7,052 nucleotides of DNA, taken from assembly GCA_045863035.1 (NCBI GenBank), contig BTUV01000122.1, positions 1 to 7,052 on the forward strand, given 5' to 3'. Source of the stretch: H2-BAC3 sp045863035. Its GTDB lineage: Bacteria > Bacteroidota > Ignavibacteria > Ignavibacteriales > Ignavibacteriaceae. The position numbers and the translations under genes are program-made. A model generated the notes under the pieces. That model was not told the origin of the DNA. It did no database searches and was given only the letters and a program-made list of their open reading frames with translations. Positions 1 to 6,808 of the stretch are shown piece by piece; position 1 is the stretch's first letter, and the number at the start of each line of letters is the position of its first letter.

Positions 1-120
1 ATATTCATGGGGTTATGGAAAATTTATTATACACACCGGGTAATTTACAATGAACAATTCATAATGGGAGGGGGGAAAGATAATTTTACTGTTTGAAAAT
101 CGGAAGCGAAAGGGCAGGGC

Positions 121-143
121 GGGGTACAGATTGTAATTACCCC
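121..143. repeat. Small GC-rich inverted repeat (GGGGTA / TACCCC)
   Basis: A perfect 6-bp inverted repeat, GGGGTA at 121-126 and TACCCC at 138-143, encloses an 11-base loop. No T-run follows directly, so it is not a canonical intrinsic terminator in either direction. It could be a protein-binding site, a weak terminator for an unseen upstream gene, or chance in a G/C-tract-rich stretch. Confidence 0.3.
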
Positions 144-328
144 CTGGCAGACATGCCTCCCCATTAGGGTTACAAATGACAAATGCCAAAGGAACAGTTT
201 CTTTCCTTTTTTGCCCCCCTGCGGGTGAGCAGTTTTTGTGTCACAGGTTATGCTTACAACTTCCCACAAAAGGCAAGACGATTATTATGCCAAAATCAGG
301 TTGAGCAGTCAAATATTGCTGGATAACA

Positions 329-351
329 GCTAAAATTTCTTATTTTTTAGC
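329..351. promoter_or_regulatory. Inverted repeat just upstream of mod (candidate operator or leader hairpin)
   Basis: GCTAAAA at 329-335 is matched perfectly by TTTTAGC at 345-351, giving 7-bp arms around a 9-base spacer. It ends 24 bp before the mod start codon. A second, shorter repeat (GCTG 318-321 / CAGC 327-330) overlaps its left arm, so the two could not fold together. The position suits an operator or a 5' leader hairpin controlling the operon. No regulator gene is in the window, and AT-rich DNA can produce such repeats by chance. Confidence 0.35.
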
Positions 352-375
352 ACATAATTTGAGAATATAAATCAC

Positions 376-2271
376 ATGACAGAACTCATCTGGGACGGCA
401 AATACAAGGACGGTAAAAAGACTGCCCCTGTCAGAATAAACCTCCCATTTCAGACTATTGAAACCATAAATGAAAGTGCCGCCGACCGCCAGAAACGGCT
501 TGGCAGTCTTTTTAATCAAAAACAAAACGCGGGCGAATGGAGAAACCGGTTGATATGGGGTGACAAAAAATATGTTCTGCCAAGTCTTCTTGCTGAGTTT
601 GCCGGTAAGATTAATCTCATTTACATAGACCCCCCCTTTAACGTTGGTTCAGATTTCTCTTTTACTGCTACCATACCAGACCATCCTGACAGCGAGGATG
701 ACGAAACCACAACCTTTATTAAACAGCCAAGCATTATAGAACAAAAAGCATACCGCGATACCTGGGGGCGCGGGCTGGATAGTTACCTGCAATGGTTTTA
801 TGAAACCGTCGTTTTACTGAGAGAGTTATTAGCTGAAAATGGGAGTATATATGTACATTTGGACTGGCATGTTTGTCACTATGCTAAAACAATTTTAGAT
901 GAGATTTTTGGATATGAGAATTTTCTAAATGAAATAGTTTGGTGCTATAAAGAGCGGGAAATGAACAAAACGCAATGGAATAAAAAACACGATGTGATAT
1001 ACTATTTTACGAAAAAGCAAGGCACGCAAGTCTTTAATTATTCTGATGTATTGGAAGAATATACAGAAACAACCAAATCAAAGTTTAAGTATAAAGATGA
1101 AATAGGTTATTATCAAATTAGGGGGAAAGGAACAAAGGGAAGCCCTATTTATAAAGCAGATGGACTGCGCCCCGAACATGAGGAAAAGTATCCGGGACTG
1201 ACATATAGACAGTACATGCAAGCAGGCACGCTTCCAAGGGATTGGTGGGTAATTCCGATAATCAACAAAGCATCAAATGAAAGAGTTGAATATGCCACTC
1301 AAAAACCAGAATCTTTACTTGAGCGTATAATCAAAGCAAGCAGCAATGAGGGCGACTTAGTATTAGACTGCTTCTGCGGCAGTGGCACAACGGCTGCAGT
1401 TGCTGAAAAACTAAACAGAAGATGGATTACCTGCGATCTTGGCCGGTTTGCAATCCATACAACAAGAAAAAGATTACTGGGGATTCCTGAGGTTAAACCG
1501 TTTGTGGTGCAGAACCTTGGTAAATATGAACGGCAGCAATGGGTTCAGGCAGAGTTTGAAAACCCCGCTGACCGTTTAGAGCAGGAAAGGGCATACAAAA
1601 AGTTTATCTGTGAACTTTACCACGCAAAAGCATTGGAGGGATATACCTGGCTTCATGGTGCTAAGGCAGGCAGGATGATTCATGTGGGGAGTGTTGAAGC
1701 GCCTGTAACGGTTGAAGATGTAAAAGCATCCATACTTGAGTTTTGGAAACTGATTGGTAAGGAAAAATCAGCTGAGACAAACGGAATTGATTTTTTGGGG
1801 TGGGACTTTGCTTTTGAGGTAAACGAAACAGCAGCACAGTTTGCAAAGAGCAACAAGGTTGATGTTAAGTTTAAAAAGATACCAAGAGAAGTATTGGAAA
1901 AAAAAGCAGTTGATCAGGGCGATATTAAGTTTTATGAACTCGCTTCCCTTAAAGTTAAAACAAAAACAGCAAAACAGCAGCTTACTGTATCTCTGGAAAA
2001 CTTTATTATTCCTCCGGATGATGTTCCCGAAGAGGTTCGTGGCAGCATAACTCATTGGAGCCAGTGGATAGATTACTGGAGCATTGACTGGAACTACAAA
2101 GACGATACATTTCATAATGAATGGCAGAGCTACCGTACAAAGCAAAACCCCAAAATTGACTTAACTGCTTTTAACCATTATGAAGAAAAAGGGAAATATA
2201 CCTTACTGGTAAAAGTTATTGATATACTGGGGAATGACACAACAAAAGCAATCACAATTGAAATAGCATAA
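376..2271 (+). CDS. mod: Type III restriction-modification DNA adenine methyltransferase (Mod)
   Basis: This is a 631-residue beta-class N6-adenine DNA methyltransferase, the modification and target-recognition subunit of a type III system. The catalytic motif IV, DPPFN, is at residues 85-89. Motif X (TQKPESLL) is at 308-315, followed by the S-adenosylmethionine-binding motif I, FCGSG, at 333-337. Having motif IV before motif I is the order expected for this class. The variable segment at roughly 185-295 should carry the target-recognition domain; it is markedly AT-rich compared with the rest of the gene. Residues about 380-631 form a long C-terminal part typical of Mod proteins, ending in a beta-rich tail. 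The ATG at 376 gives the family-like N-terminus (LPFQTIETINES at 24-35); only a weak GAGAA lies upstream. In known systems Mod methylates one strand of an asymmetric site and is also required for restriction with Res. Family assignment is strong; the recognised sequence cannot be read from the gene. Confidence 0.95.
   Translation: MTELIWDGKYKDGKKTAPVRINLPFQTIETINESAADRQKRLGSLFNQKQNAGEWRNRLIWGDKKYVLPSLLAEFAGKINLIYIDPPFNVGSDFSFTATIPDHPDSEDDETTTFIKQPSIIEQKAYRDTWGRGLDSYLQWFYETVVLLRELLAENGSIYVHLDWHVCHYAKTILDEIFGYENFLNEIVWCYKEREMNKTQWNKKHDVIYYFTKKQGTQVFNYSDVLEEYTETTKSKFKYKDEIGYYQIRGKGTKGSPIYKADGLRPEHEEKYPGLTYRQYMQAGTLPRDWWVIPIINKASNERVEYATQKPESLLERIIKASSNEGDLVLDCFCGSGTTAAVAEKLNRRWITCDLGRFAIHTTRKRLLGIPEVKPFVVQNLGKYERQQWVQAEFENPADRLEQERAYKKFICELYHAKALEGYTWLHGAKAGRMIHVGSVEAPVTVEDVKASILEFWKLIGKEKSAETNGIDFLGWDFAFEVNETAAQFAKSNKVDVKFKKIPREVLEKKAVDQGDIKFYELASLKVKTKTAKQQLTVSLENFIIPPDDVPEEVRGSITHWSQWIDYWSIDWNYKDDTFHNEWQSYRTKQNPKIDLTAFNHYEEKGKYTLLVKVIDILGNDTTKAITIEIA
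841..1300 (+). other. AT-rich target-recognition segment within mod
   Basis: This stretch encodes roughly residues 156-308 of Mod, between the catalytic motif IV region and motif X, where beta-class type III enzymes carry the target-recognition domain. By hand count, 841-1140 is 94/300 G+C (31%). Flanking parts of the same gene are about 44% (421-600: 80/180; 1381-1440 plus 1501-1620: 80/180). The boundaries are approximate. The contrast suggests the segment has a different history from the conserved frame around it, as expected from recognition-domain exchange. Confidence 0.5.
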
Positions 2272-2286
2272 CAGAAAGTTACAATC

Positions 2287-3612
2287 ATGTGGATCGAAGA
2301 ATTAACCGTCGAAAATATAAAGGGATTTGAAAAAATTAACCTGAAGTTTTCTAAAAAGAAAGAGCCGGTTAAATGGATTACCCTGCTGGGAGAAAATGGC
2401 GGCGGAAAGAGCACTATATTGCAGTCGCTTGGTCTTCTTCTTGCCGGCCCCGAACATGTGAACAAACTCCTCCCCGTGCCAACCGGTTGGGTTCGCAATG
2501 AAGGGCAGCCGGGAAAACTAACGATAAGAATTCATCAGGGTATTAATGACCCGGGTACGTTTGGTGAAAAACAGCAATCAAAATCTTTCAGTTATACATA
2601 TTTTGTAACCGGTTCGAAGTCAACAAATATCCGGAATAAGATATATACTGAACCGGCGATACTTGAAAATCCGGAAAAGCGTTTAACCTGGTTAAAACAA
2701 AATGCCTTAACTTCAAAAGGGAAAGGATGGTTTGCGGCGGGGTATGGAGCATTCAGACGGCTTACGAGGGAAAGCCGCGTTATTGTACCAACAATTACCT
2801 CACAGGAAAGGCATAACAATTTTACCACGCAGTTCAAAGAAGACGAACCGTTATCATCATTTGAACAATGGATGGTTTATCTTGACTATCGAATTGCCAA
2901 AGGAGAGAATGGTTCAAAAAAGCAGGCACAGCGACAATTAAAAATAGCGGTTGAAGCAGTTAATAAAATACTTCCGAACGGGGTAGTGTTTGATTCGGTC
3001 TCGGAAGATGGAAAGATTTTATTTAATGATAAAGGAGTTAAAGTTCCGACATTAGGGTTAAGTGACGGGTACAGAAGTATCCTGGCATTGATGGGTGACT
3101 TAATCTGGCGGCTTCTTGATCATTTTCCAGACAGCAAAGATCCTTTGAAAGAGGAGGGAGTTGTACTGATTGATGAACTTGATATTCATCTTCATCCGGT
3201 CTGGCAGAGAAACATTGCCATGCTGCTTAGGGAACAGTTCCCTAATATACAATTCATTGTGGCTACACACAGTCCGATGATAACTGCCGGAGCAGGTCCC
3301 GATGCTTTAACATACCGCTTCTTATTTGATGGCAACAAGACCGAGGTAAATGAGATTCAAAACCTGGCATTTTTAAGTGTTGACAAAATTCTTGCAAGTG
3401 AAGCATTCAGTCTGGTTTCGCCATTTTCACCTCAAACCGAGGCGCAGATTCAGAAATACCTGAAGTTAAAAACAAAATCGCGGCTCAGCAAAAAAGAAGA
3501 ATTGGAACTGCAGGAGACACTCCCCTTTGTAGAAAAGGCCTATGCTGCTCTGCCTGAGCAGGACGAATTACTCAGCAAAGTGGATAACTATCTGGAAAAA
3601 CTTTTGAAATGA
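2287..3612 (+). CDS. AAA/ABC-type ATPase, PtuA-like (COG3950-type), embedded in the type III operon
   Basis: This 441-residue protein has an SMC/ABC-like ATPase fold. The Walker A motif GENGGGKST is at 35-43, close to the N-terminus. A GYGAFRRL motif near 155, common in defence-associated ATPases of this group, lies in the middle part. An ABC-signature-like LSDGYRS is at 258-264. The Walker B motif VVLIDE is at 292-297 with catalytic Glu297, then a D-loop-like LDIHLHP at 298-304 and the switch histidine in ATHSP at 326-330. There is no TOPRIM nuclease domain, so it is not an OLD-type nuclease on its own. Its partner is the HNH gene, which overlaps it by 4 bp; an ATPase plus HNH pair is the arrangement of Septu (PtuA-PtuB) and of the retron Ec78 effectors. 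The role is inferred as an NTP-dependent sensor or regulator of the nuclease. The gene starts only 15 bp after mod, with a weak ribosome-binding site, so it is almost certainly co-transcribed. ATPase class is certain; the PtuA label is likely. Confidence 0.88.
   Translation: MWIEELTVENIKGFEKINLKFSKKKEPVKWITLLGENGGGKSTILQSLGLLLAGPEHVNKLLPVPTGWVRNEGQPGKLTIRIHQGINDPGTFGEKQQSKSFSYTYFVTGSKSTNIRNKIYTEPAILENPEKRLTWLKQNALTSKGKGWFAAGYGAFRRLTRESRVIVPTITSQERHNNFTTQFKEDEPLSSFEQWMVYLDYRIAKGENGSKKQAQRQLKIAVEAVNKILPNGVVFDSVSEDGKILFNDKGVKVPTLGLSDGYRSILALMGDLIWRLLDHFPDSKDPLKEEGVVLIDELDIHLHPVWQRNIAMLLREQFPNIQFIVATHSPMITAGAGPDALTYRFLFDGNKTEVNEIQNLAFLSVDKILASEAFSLVSPFSPQTEAQIQKYLKLKTKSRLSKKEELELQETLPFVEKAYAALPEQDELLSKVDNYLEKLLK
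3609..3612 (+). promoter_or_regulatory. ATGA stop/start overlap, ATPase to HNH
   Basis: The HNH start codon ATG (3609-3611) overlaps the ATPase stop TGA (3610-3612). A purine-rich TGGAAAAA lies just upstream (3593-3600). This arrangement usually means a terminating ribosome re-initiates on the next gene, keeping the two products in a fixed ratio, as expected for partners in one complex. Confidence 0.75.
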
Positions 3613-4256
3613 TTTTTGTAACAAGAACGGCAAAGCCAAAGGTCCTGATTAAAAACGACACAAAGTGGACAAAAGCAATAAAGGCAGCCAAGACCAAAGA
3701 ACAGCTAAAAAAGGCAGTAGAGAAATATAAACATGCCGAGATAAAGCAGAGTCTGTTGGAAATGTTTCATGGCAAGTGTGGTTTTTGCGAATCAAAAATA
3801 ACCAATGTGGATTTTGGTGATATTGAACATTTCAAACCCAAAAGTATATTTCCTGAACTGGCAGTAACATGGGAGAATCTTTTACTTTCGTGCAAAAAAT
3901 GCAACGGTTCATCTCAGAAGTCTGATCATTGGCCGGGTGCGAGGGAGGGCGGGCCGTTGGTAAATCCTTGTGAGGAAAATCCCGATAAGTTTTTTGAATT
4001 TGTTTATGACAAGAAAACAAGGGTTTCTTTTGTTAAACCCAAAAACAAAAGAGCAAAAGTTTCAGAGCAGATATATGGCTTGAACAAAACATCTCTTCTG
4101 CAGGACAGAAGTGATTTTATAAGAAAACTCATTGTTGTTGCGTACAACTATAAAAAGAGTTCTGAGGCAAGGGAAATTATTGATGAGGCGGTAAAAGATT
4201 CCGGTGAATATGCTGCATTTGCCAGGATGGTAAAAAAGAAATTTACAAATGTATGA
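3609..4256 (+). CDS. HNH endonuclease, PtuB-like (TIGR02646-type)
   Basis: This 215-residue protein carries one HNH nuclease domain at about residues 53-110. Two zinc-binding CxxC pairs, C57/C60 and C95/C98, frame the active site. The core is IEHFKPK at 72-78 with the putative catalytic His74, followed by WENLLLSC at 88-95 and Asn99 after the last cysteine. Asn90 or Asn99 and His107 may supply the remaining HNH ligands; which is used cannot be settled by eye. The first 50 residues are lysine-rich and probably helical. Length and the CxxC-EHFKPK-WENL-CxxCN pattern match the HNH nucleases paired with PtuA-type ATPases in Septu and retron Ec78. The start codon overlaps the ATPase stop as ATGA, and its own stop overlaps the res start the same way, implying translational coupling on both sides. 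It is predicted to cut nucleic acid under control of the upstream ATPase; the target is unknown. Confidence 0.88.
   Translation: MIFVTRTAKPKVLIKNDTKWTKAIKAAKTKEQLKKAVEKYKHAEIKQSLLEMFHGKCGFCESKITNVDFGDIEHFKPKSIFPELAVTWENLLLSCKKCNGSSQKSDHWPGAREGGPLVNPCEENPDKFFEFVYDKKTRVSFVKPKNKRAKVSEQIYGLNKTSLLQDRSDFIRKLIVVAYNYKKSSEAREIIDEAVKDSGEYAAFARMVKKKFTNV
4253..4256 (+). promoter_or_regulatory. ATGA stop/start overlap, HNH to res
   Basis: The res start ATG (4253-4255) overlaps the HNH stop TGA (4254-4256). No good Shine-Dalgarno sequence precedes it, so res expression probably depends on translation of the HNH gene. This ties the core restriction subunit to the inserted pair. Confidence 0.7.
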
Positions 4257-6808
4257 AAAGAACAAAATCAAACAAACAGGGTGATATCTTTAATATTGAG
4301 GAGCAGTTAAACACTGCTGCCTGTGTTCCTGCAATCCGTGAGGCGGTTAAAGCTTGGCGTGCGGATAATTATAAAGGAATTACCGACACCACCAGAGAGC
4401 TTCTTAATTTCTGGTTCCTCACAGATCATATTCTTCCCGGCGGTCAGCCATTTCGTTTTCACCGCGCTCAAAAAGAAGCAATAGAAGCGCTTATATATAT
4501 TTTTGAGATAGCCAAAGTAAGAACGCGTAAAGATTTATTAGAGAAATATGCTTTTGCGACTAATGATTTAAGACTTCCCCCTTACGATGATTTTGCACGA
4601 TACTGCGTTAAGATGGCCACTGGCAGCGGAAAGACTTTTGTGATGAGCATGAGCATTGTATGGCAGTTCGCAAATTATCTGAGGGGCGAGCAGGGTTATG
4701 CGAATACATTTTTAATTCTCGCCCCGAATGTTATTGTATTTGACCGGCTTAAGTCTGATTTTGAAAGCGGAATTGTTTTCAGAACACTTCCCTTTATCCC
4801 CAAACACCTGCTCTGGTTGTGGGATATGGATTACTATATGAGAGGAGATACCGAAAGACCACATTCAGAGGGCGCACTGTACCTGACAAACATACAACAA
4901 TTTTATGAGAGAAATACCCGCAGGAGTAATGACGAAAATGAAATAATGACATCGTTGCTGGGTGATATACCCCCCGCACAGAAAACAGAAATAAGCGATT
5001 TTGACGAAAGAATCAGCAAGAGGGACGGGCTGGTTATGGTCATTAATGATGAGGCACATCATACACATGAAGAGGACAGTGAGTGGAATAAATTTATCAG
5101 AAAACTGCATGCAACAAGACCTCTGGCGGCACAATTGGATTTCTCTGCTACCCCCCGCTATAGCAAAGGAAGTTTATTTGCCTGGACGGTGTTCGATTAT
5201 CCGCTTAAACAGGCAATTCTTGACAGAATAGTAAAGCGTCCCGTTAAAGGTATTGCCCAGATAGCTGAAGCAAAAAGCAATATAGCAAGTGTCAGATACA
5301 AAGGATTTTTAGCTGCGGGAGTTGAACGATGGAAAGAGTATAGCGAACAGCTTTCTCCCCTTAAAAAGAAACCCATTCTCTTTGTTATGATGAATGACAC
5401 AGATGAAGCTGATGATATTGGTGATTGGCTGAGAACAAAATATCCTTCCCTTTTTGGAGGTGAGAAAACTTTAGTGATTCACACTGATAAATCAGGTGAG
5501 GTTTCTAAGAAGGATTTGGATGTTGCCAGAAAAACAGCCCGTGAAGTTGATCATGAAAAAAGTCCTGTTAACGCAATAGTATCTGTATTAATGTTGCGAG
5601 AGGGATGGGATGTTCAAAATGTTACCATTGTGGTTGGATTGAGACCCTACACAGCCAAGGCAAACATTCTCCCTGAACAGACTATAGGCAGAGGGCTGCG
5701 GCTTATGTTCCGCAATCAGGTTGAAAATTACACGGAAAGAGTTGATATCATTGGCAATAAGGCCTTCATGGAGTTTGTTGAAGACCTTGAAAAACTTGAA
5801 GACCTGAAGTTTGATACATTCCAGCTTGGAAAAGACAAATTAACAATTATCACAATCCAACCGGAAGAAAGCAAGAGCGAGTTTGATATTGCTGTTCCGG
5901 ACATTACTCCATTGCTGTCCAGAAAAAAATCTTTAGCAGAGGAAATTGCAGCCATTGATGTTATGAAATTTAACACAAACAAACTGCCATTAAAAACTTC
6001 CGAAATAACTGACACAAAGAAGTTTATTTATGAAGGCAGAGATATTCTGACAGATGAAAAACTGTTAGAAAGGGAATATACTATCCCCGAAGCTCAGACC
6101 GCGGAGGAAGTAATTGGGTATTATGCCAGAAGAATTTCACAGGATATAAAGCTACCATCTCAGTTTGCGGTTCTGGCCCCTAAAATCCGTGAATTTTTTG
6201 AAAATAAAGCATTTGGAGAGAAGGTTAACCTTAATGAACCTCATGTTATAAAAGCTATCAGCAATAACGTTGCCAGCTATGTTGTAATAAAAGAGTTTGA
6301 AAAAATACTCCGGGAAATGATCATTGAAGAGAAACAGCCAGAGCTCATTTCGGCCGAACATTTACTTTCATCAACTCCCGCATTCCCAACCTCAAAAACA
6401 GTCCTGGCTGCAAAGAAAACAATTTTTAATTTTACCCCTTGTGATAACGAATATGAATATACATTTGCAAGATTCCTTGACAATGCAAATGATATAACCG
6501 CCTTTGCAAAACTGCCGGAACAGTTTGGATTTTCTATACAATACACTGATACTCTGGCAAATATCCGGAACTATTTCCCTGACTTCCTGGCTCTCCTTAA
6601 GGACGGAAGCAGATGGATAATCGAAACCAAAGGACGCGAGGATATTGAAGTGAAACTGAAAGATAACGCTGCAATCAATTGGTGTATTACGGCAACCGAA
6701 CTCACCGGCACACAGTACAAATATATTAAAGTTTTACAAAAGGACTTTGAATCGTTGCACCCGGAAGATTTTTCTGAATTGATTGCTACAAGCAGTCAAA
6801 CTATTTAG
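4253..6808 (+). CDS. res: Type III restriction enzyme, Res subunit (helicase-nuclease)
   Basis: This 851-residue protein is the ATP-dependent DNA translocation and cleavage subunit that works with Mod. A Q-tip-like motif, FRFHRAQKEA, is at 67-76. The superfamily 2 motor follows: Walker A ATGSGKT at 122-128, motif II NDEAHH at 265-270, motif III SATP at 298-301, REGWDV (motif V region) at 449-454 and motif VI QTIGRGLR at 476-483. The C-terminus holds a PD-(D/E)XK nuclease: Pro776-Asp777, then Glu791-Thr-Lys793, with an upstream acidic helix around Glu733. All key residues are present, so the enzyme should be active. Known type III enzymes cut some distance from the site after Mod-Res recognises unmethylated sites and consumes ATP. 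The length is in the usual range for this family. The ATG at 4253 is favoured because it overlaps the preceding stop and leaves a full N-terminus before the Q-tip. Confidence 0.95.
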   Translation: MKRTKSNKQGDIFNIEEQLNTAACVPAIREAVKAWRADNYKGITDTTRELLNFWFLTDHILPGGQPFRFHRAQKEAIEALIYIFEIAKVRTRKDLLEKYAFATNDLRLPPYDDFARYCVKMATGSGKTFVMSMSIVWQFANYLRGEQGYANTFLILAPNVIVFDRLKSDFESGIVFRTLPFIPKHLLWLWDMDYYMRGDTERPHSEGALYLTNIQQFYERNTRRSNDENEIMTSLLGDIPPAQKTEISDFDERISKRDGLVMVINDEAHHTHEEDSEWNKFIRKLHATRPLAAQLDFSATPRYSKGSLFAWTVFDYPLKQAILDRIVKRPVKGIAQIAEAKSNIASVRYKGFLAAGVERWKEYSEQLSPLKKKPILFVMMNDTDEADDIGDWLRTKYPSLFGGEKTLVIHTDKSGEVSKKDLDVARKTAREVDHEKSPVNAIVSVLMLREGWDVQNVTIVVGLRPYTAKANILPEQTIGRGLRLMFRNQVENYTERVDIIGNKAFMEFVEDLEKLEDLKFDTFQLGKDKLTIITIQPEESKSEFDIAVPDITPLLSRKKSLAEEIAAIDVMKFNTNKLPLKTSEITDTKKFIYEGRDILTDEKLLEREYTIPEAQTAEEVIGYYARRISQDIKLPSQFAVLAPKIREFFENKAFGEKVNLNEPHVIKAISNNVASYVVIKEFEKILREMIIEEKQPELISAEHLLSSTPAFPTSKTVLAAKKTIFNFTPCDNEYEYTFARFLDNANDITAFAKLPEQFGFSIQYTDTLANIRNYFPDFLALLKDGSRWIIETKGREDIEVKLKDNAAINWCITATELTGTQYKYIKVLQKDFESLHPEDFSELIATSSQTI

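Larger units (their letters stand above)
1..375. other. Non-coding region upstream of the operon
   Basis: I find no convincing gene here. The region has G-rich runs (66-75 and 112-124), a C-run (214-219) and a short T-run before it. Two small inverted repeats (121-143 and 329-351) are listed separately. The last 75 bp before mod are AT-rich and are the likely place for the operon promoter, but no clear -35/-10 pair with proper spacing is visible. A minus-strand open frame at 45-269 has low-complexity, cysteine- and proline-rich content with no recognisable domain and is not called. The region could include the tail of a dispersed intergenic repeat, but only a genome search could show that. 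Confidence 0.6.

Noticed and set aside
214..225. C-run/G-run hairpin (CCC-TGC-GGG)
   Set aside because: Only a 3-bp stem; not enough to support a structure.
45..269. Minus-strand open frame of 74 codons in the 5' flank
   Set aside because: No recognisable domain, unusual Cys/Pro-rich content from G/C tracts, and no ribosome-binding site evident; most likely a chance frame.
340..375. Bacteroidota-type -7 promoter element (TAnnTTTG) near 355-361
   Set aside because: The sequence is TAATTTG, one base short of the consensus, with no TTG at the right distance upstream, and it would leave a leader of only a few bases.
1768..2145. Minus-strand 125-codon frame inside mod
   Set aside because: Fully antisense to a strongly supported gene, with cysteine/phenylalanine-rich content typical of a shadow frame.
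2287..3612. OLD-family nuclease / Gabija GajA-type protein
   Set aside because: The ATPase has no C-terminal TOPRIM domain; it ends about 110 residues after the switch histidine, and the partner gene is HNH, not a UvrD-like helicase.
2287..4256. Retron of the Ec78 type (which uses the same ATPase-HNH effectors)
   Set aside because: No reverse transcriptase gene and no msr/msd-like structured RNA is seen; the pair is flanked by mod and res instead.
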